NCBI GenBank assembly: GCA_900539765.1
Contig: UQDF01000067.1
Span: 1-9,461, forward strand
Reading direction: 5' to 3'
DNA from: an uncultured Porphyromonas sp.
GTDB taxonomy: Bacteria; Bacteroidota; Bacteroidia; Bacteroidales; Porphyromonadaceae
Length of the DNA: 9,461 nucleotides
A program made the position numbers and the translations under genes. The notes under the pieces were generated by a model, which worked only from the letters and a program-made list of their open reading frames with translations, was not told the origin of the DNA and did no database searches. Position 1 is the stretch's first letter; every line of letters starts with the position of its first letter. Of this stretch, positions 1 through 6,550 are shown piece after piece.

Positions 1-118
1 TCATTGTACTCATAGTTATATTTCTTACGAGTCAACTTTTTTCAGGGTAAGACAACACCTCAAAATAGAAATTAGTCGCAAGCCTCTCACTTTTCCACGC
101 TGAGGCACCTGTTAGGTA

Positions 119-149
119 TTGCAAAATTGTGAATTATTTGCTACCTTGC
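119..149 (+). promoter_or_regulatory. Weak candidate promoter for fusA2
   Basis: TTG at 119-121 lies 20 nt before TACCTTGC at 142-149. This resembles the Bacteroidetes TTG-N19-21-TAnnTTTG promoter, but the -7 box is imperfect, with one T short. It is the best match I found in the upstream region. Its distance to the ATG at 333 predicts a long structured leader. Confidence 0.3.
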
Positions 150-251
150 GACAAGTTTAGTGAGAGGCTACTCAAGTAAGCCTAAGTAAGGGGAGAAACA
201 AAGCATAAGGAACCCCTACTTTCGTCCACCTCCGAGTAGCATATTCGCTAA

Positions 252-293
252 GCTTACGAAGACGATTGCTACGCTAAGTAGCGATGTCTAAGC
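252..293 (+). promoter_or_regulatory. Leader stem-loop upstream of fusA2
   Basis: Arms at 260-272 and 278-289 pair over 12 positions, including one T-G wobble, with a single bulged G at 264 and a 5-nt loop (GCTAA). GCTTA (252-256) and TAAGC (289-293) extend the stem at the base, with a small left-side bulge. The structure ends 39 nt before the fusA2 start codon and is not followed by a T-run, so it looks like a leader element rather than a terminator. Function is unknown. Confidence 0.4.
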
Positions 294-332
294 AACACTA
301 CAATCAAATTATTCACTCTAATATAACAGGCT

Positions 333-2489
333 ATGCAATTGTATCAGACATCAGACATTCGGAACATCGCCGTCATCGGCGGCTCGGGTAGTGGCAAGAC
401 AACTCTTGCCGAGGCTATGCTATTTGAGAGTGGCGTCATCAAGCGCCGCGGAACTATCGAAGCACAAAATACCGTGTGCGACTACTTCCCCGTCGAGAAG
501 GAGTATGGCTATACCGTTTTCTCCACCCTATTTAGTGTCGAGTTTGCTAATCGCAAGCTCAACTTCATCGACTGCGCAGGCTCCGATGACTTCGTCGGTG
601 GTACTGTTGCTGCACTTCACGTGACTGACTCGGCTCTAGCCGTGGTCAATGCCAAGGAGGGAGTCGAGGTCGGCCTGATCAACCAAATGCGTATCATAGA
701 GCAACTGCATAAGCCTGTGCTCTTTACGATCAATCAGCTGGATAGTGACAAGGCAGACTACGACAGCACAGTCGCTGGACTCAAGGCCCGCTATGGCGGC
801 AAGGTAGTTGTCATTCAGTATCCCGTACAGGAGGGGCCTAACTTCCACCAAGTGGTCGACGTGCTCAACATGAAGATGTACCAGTGGAAGCCCGAGGGCG
901 GTACTCCCGAGGAGCTAGAGATCCCAGCGGATCAGCAAGCACGTGCTGAGGAGCTGCGTCAAGCACTGATTGAGTCAGCAGCTGAGCATGAGGAGCATCT
1001 GATGGAGACCTTCTTTGAGAAGGGATCTCTCGACGAGGAGGAGATCGTACAGGGCATGCGCAAGGGTATCGTCCTCGGCGATATGTATCCCGTCTTCTGC
1101 GTCAGCGCACTCAAGGATATGGGCGTACGTCGTACGATGACCTTCCTCGGTGATGTAGCACCTCGTGTCACAGAGTCGGCGCTACCCGTCACAACGGAGG
1201 GCGTAGAGGTCGCACCTGATGCTACAGCTCCCGTGAGTCTTTACTTCTTCAAGAGTACCGTAGAGCCGCATATCGGTGAGGTCTCTTACTTCAAGGTCAT
1301 GAGCGGTACGCTCAAGGAGGGGATGGACTTGACCAATGCTAAGAACGGCTCTAAGGAGCGTCTCGGTCAGATCAATGTGGTGGCTGGTGCGCAAAAGGAG
1401 AAAGTGAGCCAGCTCGTCGCTGGTGACTTTGGCGCAGCCGTAAAGCTCAAGGATGTACGTCGTGGTGCTACGCTCAACGATAAGGGTGTGGACTACCAGT
1501 TCCCCAACATCGAGTACCCTGCCCCCAAGTATCGTCGTGCTATCGTAGCGACCAATAGTGCCGACACGGAGAAGCTCAGCGAGGCACTCACACGTATGCA
1601 GGAGGAGGACCCCACATGGATCGCACAGCAGAGCAAGGAGCTACGCCAGCTGATCGTGTATGGTCAGGGAGAGTTTCACCTACGTACGCTCAAGTGGCGA
1701 CTGGAGAACAATGACAAGATCCCCGTTACCTTTGAGGAGCCACGTATCCCCTACCGTGAGACCATTACGAAGGCTGCACGCGCTGACTATCGTCACAAGA
1801 AGCAGTCGGGCGGTGCAGGGCAGTTTGGCGAGGTGCATCTGATTGTCGAGCCTTACGAGGAGGGCAAGGAGCTACCAAGTGTCTTCCGCTTTAACAATCA
1901 GGAGTTCAAGATTACGCCTCGTGACACCCAGACCGTCGAACTAGCCTGGGGTGGCAAGCTGATCTTCGTCAATAGTGTCGTGGGTGGTGCCATCGACAAC
2001 CGCTTTATGCCAGCGATCCTCAAGGGTATTATGGAGCGTATGGAGCGTGGTCCGCTGACTGGCTCCTATGCTCGTGACGTACGTGTGATCGTCTACGATG
2101 GTAAGATGCACCCCGTAGATAGCAATGAGATCTCCTTCATGCTGGCTGGGCGCAACGCCTTTAGCGAGGCCTTCCGCAATGCTGGTCCTAAGATCCTCGA
2201 GCCTATCTACAGCGTCGATGTGACTGTACCCGCAGACTACCTAGGCGATGTGATGAGCGACCTACAGGGACGTCGTGCACTCATTATGGGTATGAGTAGC
2301 GATGGCAACTACGAGCAGCTCTCTGCCAAGGTACCTCTCAAGGAGATGAGCGACTACTCAACTTCGCTCAGTTCGCTGACAGGTGGACGCGCTTCGTTTG
2401 TTATGAAGTTTGACGCTTACGAGCTAGTCCCGACAGACGTACAGGAGGCACTCTTGAAGGCCTACGCAGAGGAGAGCGAGGAGGAGTAA
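333..2489 (+). CDS. fusA2: EF-G-like translation factor (EF-G2 type), GTPase centre eroded
   Basis: This 718-residue protein has the full EF-G domain order: G domain (about 10-280), domain II (about 298-385), III (about 398-470), IV (about 475-610) and V (about 612-700). The P-loop is GGSGSGKT (16-23) in place of AHIDAGKT. Switch I reads EYGYTV (57-62) in place of ERGITI. The G3 box is DCAGSDDF (80-87), where normal EF-G has DTPGHVDF, so the catalytic His is Ser84. G4 is NQLD (134-137) instead of NKMD. Domain IV is well kept, including the GGAGQFGEV segment (493-501) and the tip His593 in HPVDSNE. Domain V keeps LEPIYSV and the C-terminal SLTGGRASF segment. Together these mark the paralogue rather than the main fusA. 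From memory, the Bacteroides thetaiotaomicron fusA2 product translocates without GTPase activity and matters in nutrient-poor conditions; the same here is inference. No SD is visible before the ATG. The gene stands alone, ending in its own terminator. Confidence 0.92.
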   Translation: MQLYQTSDIRNIAVIGGSGSGKTTLAEAMLFESGVIKRRGTIEAQNTVCDYFPVEKEYGYTVFSTLFSVEFANRKLNFIDCAGSDDFVGGTVAALHVTDSALAVVNAKEGVEVGLINQMRIIEQLHKPVLFTINQLDSDKADYDSTVAGLKARYGGKVVVIQYPVQEGPNFHQVVDVLNMKMYQWKPEGGTPEELEIPADQQARAEELRQALIESAAEHEEHLMETFFEKGSLDEEEIVQGMRKGIVLGDMYPVFCVSALKDMGVRRTMTFLGDVAPRVTESALPVTTEGVEVAPDATAPVSLYFFKSTVEPHIGEVSYFKVMSGTLKEGMDLTNAKNGSKERLGQINVVAGAQKEKVSQLVAGDFGAAVKLKDVRRGATLNDKGVDYQFPNIEYPAPKYRRAIVATNSADTEKLSEALTRMQEEDPTWIAQQSKELRQLIVYGQGEFHLRTLKWRLENNDKIPVTFEEPRIPYRETITKAARADYRHKKQSGGAGQFGEVHLIVEPYEEGKELPSVFRFNNQEFKITPRDTQTVELAWGGKLIFVNSVVGGAIDNRFMPAILKGIMERMERGPLTGSYARDVRVIVYDGKMHPVDSNEISFMLAGRNAFSEAFRNAGPKILEPIYSVDVTVPADYLGDVMSDLQGRRALIMGMSSDGNYEQLSAKVPLKEMSDYSTSLSSLTGGRASFVMKFDAYELVPTDVQEALLKAYAEESEEE

Positions 2490-2520
2490 CAGACGTCCCC
2501 CCGCTACCCTATTAAGTCTC

Positions 2521-2556
2521 AGAGCGGTCTCAGGTCATATGACTTGAGGCCGCTCT
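2521..2556 (+). terminator. Hairpin terminator after fusA2
   Basis: Arms 2521-2536 and 2541-2556 pair over all 16 positions (two T-G wobbles) around the loop ATAT, starting 32 nt after the fusA2 stop. The sequence after it is pyrimidine-rich (CTCTGTGTATACTC) but has no pure T-run, so termination by this hairpin is probable rather than certain. Confidence 0.65.
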
Positions 2557-2649
2557 CTCTGTGTATACTCTCGGGTGCGTAGTTGACAGCTCTCCTAACC
2601 CAAGGTCCAACGAAGGTCCCGTTTATCAGAGAGCAGTAGCTCTAGTCCT

Positions 2650-2674
2650 CTAGTGGTATATGCTTATACGCTAG
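2650..2674. repeat. Small inverted repeat
   Basis: CTAG (2650-2653) and GTATA (2656-2660) pair with TATAC (2665-2669) and CTAG (2671-2674) around a TGCT loop, giving about 9 bp with a small internal mismatch. It lies between the fusA2 terminator and the dyad array. Role unknown; it could be a protein site or part of a longer leader. Confidence 0.35.
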
Positions 2675-2708
2675 TCGACAGAAGCGACGAAGCGGATCTT
2701 CTTGAGAG

Positions 2709-2826
2709 TTTTCCAAAAACTTTCCAGCCTTGGAAAATAAAATTTCCAAGGGAGGAAAAATAAATTTCCAAGGGAGGAAAGTTTCTTTTCCAACGTGGGA
2801 AAACTTCAGCTCCATTGGAGAAAAGC
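2709..2826. repeat. 22-bp periodic array of TTTCCA-N5-GGAAAA dyads
   Basis: Four clear units share the pattern TTTCCA-N5-GGAAAA/G: 2721-2737, 2743-2759, 2765-2781 and 2787-2803. A degenerate fifth (GCTCCA...GAAAAG) lies at 2809-2825. The CC dinucleotides sit at 2724, 2746, 2768, 2790 and 2812, each exactly 22 bp apart. A half-site TTTTCCA at 2709-2715 is offset by 11 bp from the first unit. Two units are identical over 19 bp (2740-2758 and 2762-2780). Each unit is a dyad and 22 bp is close to two helical turns, so the sites would face the same side of the DNA. The array ends about 22 bp before the -33 region of the operon promoter, which suggests a multi-site operator. A genome-wide intergenic repeat family is the main alternative. 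Confidence 0.8.
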
Positions 2827-2847
2827 TCGTAAAGCCCCTCTAAATGC

Positions 2848-2878
2848 TTATTTAGTATGGCCTAATTTGCTATCTTTG
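2848..2878 (+). promoter_or_regulatory. Promoter of the MATE-MPE-hemH operon
   Basis: TATCTTTG at 2871-2878 matches the Bacteroidetes -7 consensus TAnnTTTG exactly and is followed by CA. TTA at 2848-2850, 20 nt upstream, is a near match to the -33 TTG. The predicted start site is about 2882-2886, essentially at the ATG (2884), so the mRNA would be leaderless or nearly so. The dyad array lies just upstream. Confidence 0.6.
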
Positions 2879-2883
2879 CAACG

Positions 2884-4296
2884 ATGAATGAGAGAGAGAT
2901 AGAGGCTCCAGAGCAAGCCGAAGACAATAAGCGGACGCATGACCTGCGTACACAGCCTATCCCTAAGCTACTGCTGCGGTATGCTATACCAGCTGTGGTG
3001 GGTACGGTCGTGCAGGCACTGTACAACATCGTAGATACGATCTTCATTGGCCAAGGTAGTGGCGAGCTGGGCATCGCTGCGGTATACATTGGCTTCCCAT
3101 TGATCATCCTGCTCGTTGGCTTCAGTATGCTGGTGGGTACGGGTGCCTCTGTGGGGGTATCGATAGCGTTAGGTAGGCGGGACTCGGATCGTGCTGATCG
3201 CATCTTGAGCAATGCGGTCTATCTGACCTTTGGCTTTTATGTCCTGACGGTCACGCCCTCGATCATCTTTCTAGAGGATATCTTACGACTCATCGGGGCG
3301 AGCGACAATGTGATCCCGCTAGCGATGGACTACCTCCACATCTACCTACCAGCCATCATACTGAGCAATCTGACCTACGGGTACAACAATGTGATGCGAG
3401 CATCGGGCTATCCGACGAAAGCGATGATCACAATGCTCCTCGGGGCGGTGATCAACGTGGTGCTGGACTACCTCTTTATCATGCGCTTCGGATGGGGTAT
3501 CAAGGGTGCTGCTTGGGCTACGGCGATTGCGATGTTCTGCACGATGGTCTTCGTACAGTATCACTTCTTCCAGCGCAAGAGCGTAGTACGCTTCAAGCGA
3601 CAGAATATGAAGCCCTCGGGCCCTATCCTCCTATCGATCATCAGTGTCGGTATAGCTCCCTTTGCGATGCAGGTGGCGGGCAGTGCCGTGAGCTTTGTAC
3701 TCAACAACAACTTCTCACGCTTTGCCAGCACGGTGGCTGAGGCGGATCTATCCATAGCGACCTACGGCATCATCAACAACTACACGACACTCATCGCACT
3801 GACTATCATCGGTGTGGCACAAGGTATGCAGCCTATCGTGGGGTACAACTACGGAGCGGGGCATATCGAGCGCTCGCTGAGCTGCTACAAGCTCGCTGTC
3901 GGGGTCAATACCATCATCTCTGTCATAGGCTTTGCGGCTGCGATGCTACTACCAGAGCAACTCTTTATGATCTTCAATGCATCGCCTGAGCTGATCGAGA
4001 TAGGTAAGCGTGCCATACGGATAGTCTTCTCGGTCTTCTTCGTCGTAGGCTTTCAGATTACCACCTCGCAGCTCTTCCAGAGTCTCGGGCTGAGCCGTCA
4101 AGCTATCTTCATCAGCTTGACACGGCAGATCATCTTCCTCCTACCAGCGTTGCTGATCCTCCCCCACTTCTACGGTATCGATGGTGTCTGGTATGCGACA
4201 CCTCTGGGCGACCTCTTGGCGACGGTTGTCTCGGCATCGATGATTATCTACTACTTCAAGAAGTGGACTAGCGAGCAACCCTCACCCTTAGCGTAA
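2884..4296 (+). CDS. MATE-family multidrug/cation efflux transporter
   Basis: This 470-residue integral membrane protein belongs to the MATE (NorM/DinF/MepA) group, which exports cationic or drug-like compounds in exchange for Na+ or H+. It has the family length of about 450 and about twelve hydrophobic segments in two homologous halves. Recognisable motifs are NIVDTIFIGQ (48-57, with Asp51), NNVMRASGYP (168-177), a second-half GMQPIVGYNYGAG (314-326) and FQSLGLSR (398-405). The QPIxGYNYGA form points to the MepA-like branch. The first 20 residues are charged and polar (cytoplasmic N-terminus). No other ATG lies near the conserved start, so the ATG at 2884 is chosen even though it nearly coincides with the predicted transcription start. 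It is the first gene of a tight operon with the metallophosphoesterase (13-nt gap) and hemH. The substrate cannot be read from sequence; porphyrin or bile-type compounds are only guesses from context. Confidence 0.9.
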   Translation: MNEREIEAPEQAEDNKRTHDLRTQPIPKLLLRYAIPAVVGTVVQALYNIVDTIFIGQGSGELGIAAVYIGFPLIILLVGFSMLVGTGASVGVSIALGRRDSDRADRILSNAVYLTFGFYVLTVTPSIIFLEDILRLIGASDNVIPLAMDYLHIYLPAIILSNLTYGYNNVMRASGYPTKAMITMLLGAVINVVLDYLFIMRFGWGIKGAAWATAIAMFCTMVFVQYHFFQRKSVVRFKRQNMKPSGPILLSIISVGIAPFAMQVAGSAVSFVLNNNFSRFASTVAEADLSIATYGIINNYTTLIALTIIGVAQGMQPIVGYNYGAGHIERSLSCYKLAVGVNTIISVIGFAAAMLLPEQLFMIFNASPELIEIGKRAIRIVFSVFFVVGFQITTSQLFQSLGLSRQAIFISLTRQIIFLLPALLILPHFYGIDGVWYATPLGDLLATVVSASMIIYYFKKWTSEQPSPLA

Positions 4297-4309
4297 CCAA
4301 TCATCTCGT

Positions 4310-5461
4310 ATGCACGTACTCCTCTACACGCTCTTTATACAGCTCATCGGTATCCTCTACCTCGTGTGGCGTGGGGGGCAGGCCGTGCCTAGTGGTTGGT
4401 GGCGACGGTCGCTGCGTGGGGTATTACTAGCCGACCTACTCTTCGTCCTTGTAGTCGTTTTGCTACGTCATCAGCTCTCATCGGCGCTACTCACCTTTAG
4501 CATCGTCTTCGTCTGCTCGTGGGCTTTCGTACTCCTATATATAGTACCGCTAGCACTCCTGATCAATGGCGGGCGACTACTCTACAGACGTATCTCGGGA
4601 CAAACAGTTCGCTCACTGCTCGGCGATACGGGATACCAGCAGGCTAAGTGGATCCTCTTTTTCGTAATGGTAGCAATCTCAGCTCTGATTCTTATGTATG
4701 GCTACCAGCAGGCTGCGACTCCGCATATGGTGGAGCATAAGGTGGAGCTGACCAAGCCTCTCGGAGCTGACCATGAGCATCTGCGGGTGCTCTTCGTGTC
4801 GGACCTCCACTTTAGCGAAACGATCAGACGACCCTTTGCGGAGAGGCTCCTGGAGCTTTACAAAAAGACCGATCCTGACCTGATGCTCGTAGGGGGAGAT
4901 ATCTTTGATTACTACCCCGACCCCGCATATCTAGATAGTATCCCTGAGATCATGCAGCAGATCACCCCACCACTGGGTAGCTACTACGTACTGGGCAATC
5001 ATGAGTACCGCTCCGATATGGCGCAGAAGAAGGCCTGGATCAAGCTCGTTGGGGGCATCCTCCTCGTGGACTCTATCGCAACGCCTGGCGGAGCGGTGAC
5101 GCTCATCGGACGGGATGACTACACGCAGAGCGAGCGGGCTTCGCTCTCTGAGTTAATCGGACAGATACCGCAGGAGAGCCAGCAACTACCGCGTATCCTC
5201 TTCGAGCACCAGCCCGTACAACTGGACAGTCTCGCAAGTAACGGCATCGACTTGGCGCTTTACGGACACACCCACGACGGGCAAATCTTCCCCTTCTCCC
5301 TACTGGTGCGTGCTTACTATCCGATAGCACACGGCTGGACCGAGCGATACGGCACGCCTGTCTACGTCTCTAGTGGATATGGCGCTGCGGGGCCAGCGAT
5401 GAGACTCTTTACCAATAGCGAGGTGGTGGTCTTTGATTTGTACAGCACCAGCAAGCAGTAA
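4310..5461 (+). CDS. Membrane-anchored calcineurin-like metallophosphoesterase
   Basis: This is a 383-residue protein. The N-terminal third contains about four hydrophobic helices (about 3-20, 36-53, 58-86, 113-131), followed by a soluble Metallophos domain (about 157-377). The dimetal motifs are complete: DLH (Asp165, His167), GD (Asp197), GNHE (Asn230, His231), His300 in FEHQP, and GHTHDGQ (His320, His322). The architecture matches the YkoQ/YaeI type of membrane-associated phosphoesterase. Relatives include phospholipid or UDP-diacylglucosamine hydrolases (LpxG-like), but the substrate here is unknown. With four helices and a cytoplasmic N-terminus the catalytic domain would sit in the cytoplasm; this topology is inferred. 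It starts 13 nt after the MATE stop, and its stop codon (5459-5461) abuts or overlaps the start of hemH, so it is very likely co-transcribed and translationally coupled with both neighbours. Confidence 0.88.
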   Translation: MHVLLYTLFIQLIGILYLVWRGGQAVPSGWWRRSLRGVLLADLLFVLVVVLLRHQLSSALLTFSIVFVCSWAFVLLYIVPLALLINGGRLLYRRISGQTVRSLLGDTGYQQAKWILFFVMVAISALILMYGYQQAATPHMVEHKVELTKPLGADHEHLRVLFVSDLHFSETIRRPFAERLLELYKKTDPDLMLVGGDIFDYYPDPAYLDSIPEIMQQITPPLGSYYVLGNHEYRSDMAQKKAWIKLVGGILLVDSIATPGGAVTLIGRDDYTQSERASLSELIGQIPQESQQLPRILFEHQPVQLDSLASNGIDLALYGHTHDGQIFPFSLLVRAYYPIAHGWTERYGTPVYVSSGYGAAGPAMRLFTNSEVVVFDLYSTSKQ

Positions 5462-5465
5462 GACC

Positions 5466-6455
5466 TTGACACAGCAGATCATACTACTGACCAATACGGG
5501 TTCTCCTCGGACCGCTAACGAAGAGGACGTGCGAAGCTACCTACAGGAGTTTCTCACCGACGGGGACATCATCTCCGTACCCTACCTGATGCGACAACTA
5601 CTGGTGCGGGGTATCATCGTGCCACGTCGTACGCACTACTCGGCAGAGCGGTATCGTCGTCTCTTGGCACTCTCCAGTGGGGTCATGCCTCTGACTGCCG
5701 AGATGCAGCGACTCGCAGAGCTGGTCGCTCAGCTGACGCAGCTCCCGACGCTCTACACGCCACGCTATGCGCAGACAAGCCGTGCTCAGTGGGGCGAGCG
5801 TATCGCCCAGCTTGTCGGGACGGACGATCTGGAGGTACTACTGCTCCCGCTTTTCCCTCAGTACACGAGGAGCAATGCGGGGAGTGCTATCACCTATTTC
5901 TCCGACCTACCCAAGCCTACTGGCGGGGAGTACAAGACGACTGTGTTGACTCCTTGGGGGACCGACTCGCTCTATATCCAGCAACTGACCGATCTGATCC
6001 AAAGGCATGTAGATACGAGCGACGACAGCTACCACTACATCGCCTCCTATCATAGTATCCCCGAGGCGCATCAGAAGTACGACCAGACGCACGGCTGGGA
6101 CTACCATGCTCAGTGTGTCGCTACGCTACAGGCGGTGACCCATAGACTGGGCGTGCCTGAGGAGCGTGTCCATATCGCCTTTCACTCCGCTATGGGGCAT
6201 GGTCGCTGGCTAGAGCCGACACTCGTCAGCGTACTGCAAAAGCTCGCAGCGCAGGGCGCTCGTCGCGCCGTCATCTTTAGCCCTAGCTTTGTCGCAGATT
6301 GCTTGGAGACGAAGCTCGATCTAGAGCTAGAGGCTCGTGAACTATTCCTCGCAGCAGGTGGCGAAGAGCTTATCTACGTCCCTTGTCTCTCCACCCATCC
6401 CCATAGTGGTGCGCTCATCGCTAGCTTGGTCGAGCGAGTACAACGGCAGCGCTAG
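5466..6455 (+). CDS. hemH: Ferrochelatase (protoporphyrin IX iron insertion)
   Basis: HemH inserts Fe2+ into protoporphyrin IX, the last step of heme synthesis. In this frame it has about 329 residues, the usual bacterial length. Motifs in order: LTNTGSP (8-14) with SYLQEFLTD following, PLFPQYTRSNAGSA (128-141), ASYHSIP with the catalytic His196, HSAMGHGRWLEP (240-251), and SPSFVADCLET (272-282) with the conserved Glu281. The usual CPGF is SPSF here. No ATG is available near the N-terminus. TTG at 5466 is preferred because it lies 4 nt after the upstream stop and places the first conserved motif at residue 8. TTG at 5433 would add 11 unconserved residues overlapping the phosphoesterase gene. 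Heme-requiring Porphyromonas are known to keep late heme genes while lacking early ones, so salvage of imported porphyrin is a plausible role. A terminator follows directly. Confidence 0.88.
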   Translation: MTQQIILLTNTGSPRTANEEDVRSYLQEFLTDGDIISVPYLMRQLLVRGIIVPRRTHYSAERYRRLLALSSGVMPLTAEMQRLAELVAQLTQLPTLYTPRYAQTSRAQWGERIAQLVGTDDLEVLLLPLFPQYTRSNAGSAITYFSDLPKPTGGEYKTTVLTPWGTDSLYIQQLTDLIQRHVDTSDDSYHYIASYHSIPEAHQKYDQTHGWDYHAQCVATLQAVTHRLGVPEERVHIAFHSAMGHGRWLEPTLVSVLQKLAAQGARRAVIFSPSFVADCLETKLDLELEARELFLAAGGEELIYVPCLSTHPHSGALIASLVERVQRQR

Positions 6456-6472
6456 CCCATCTTTCGTAAATT

Positions 6473-6517
6473 AAGAAGGGTGCAAACTAGACTTCTCTCT
6501 AGCTTGCACCCTTTTTC
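6473..6517. terminator. Bidirectional hairpin terminator between hemH and the receptor gene
   Basis: Arms 6477-6490 and 6499-6512 (AGGGTGCAA...TTGCACCCT) pair over 13 of 14 positions around an 8-nt loop, followed by TTTT (6513-6516) on the + strand. On the - strand the stem is followed by a T-rich stretch (TTCTTAA), so it can serve both convergent genes. Confidence 0.85.
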
Positions 6518-6523
6518 TGTGGT

Positions 6524-6539
6524 TGAGACCGTCGTCTCA
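6524..6539. repeat. Short inverted repeat after the receptor stop codon
   Basis: TGAGAC (6524-6529) and GTCTCA (6534-6539) form a perfect 6-bp stem with a CGTC loop, 12 nt past the receptor stop on the - strand. It may help the adjacent terminator or stabilise the 3' end; no further role is visible. Confidence 0.35.
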
Positions 6540-6550
6540 GTCTGGAGGGC

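Larger units (their letters stand above)
1..332. other. Non-coding stretch upstream of fusA2
   Basis: No convincing coding frame is present. The stretch is AT-rich and contains short inverted repeats: TCTTAC (23-28) with GTAAGA (47-52), and an 11-bp pair at 81-91 and 159-169. It also has a direct repeat AAGTAAG at 174-180 and 184-190, a weak promoter candidate at 119-149, and a long stem-loop at 252-293, all upstream of the fusA2 start at 333. No tRNA, riboswitch or mobile-element end was recognised. If transcription starts near 155, the fusA2 leader would be about 175 nt long. Confidence 0.6.
2490..2883. other. Intergenic spacer: terminator, hairpins, 22-bp dyad array, promoter
   Basis: This 394-bp gap holds no credible gene. 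In order it contains the fusA2 terminator hairpin (2521-2556), a small hairpin AGAGC-AGTA-GCTCT (2630-2643), a second hairpin (2650-2674), the periodic dyad array (2709-2826) and a consensus promoter (2848-2878). AAGGTCC also occurs twice close together (about 2603-2618). The concentration of signals suggests that the downstream operon is regulated. Confidence 0.7.

Noticed and set aside
333..2489. Canonical fusA or a ribosome-protection (TetM/TetQ-type) protein
   Set aside because: The G-domain motifs differ from canonical EF-G at catalytic positions. The domain IV and V sequences follow EF-G, including the HPVDSNE tip and SLTGGRASF end, rather than ribosome-protection proteins.
2709..2826. 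CRISPR array
   Set aside because: The period is 22 bp with dyad arms and only 5-bp variable centres. There are no unique spacers of normal length and no cas genes nearby.
2862..3212. 116-residue open frame on the - strand across the MATE start
   Set aside because: It is antisense to a well-supported membrane transporter, has low-complexity Ser/Pro-rich content and no recognisable domain.
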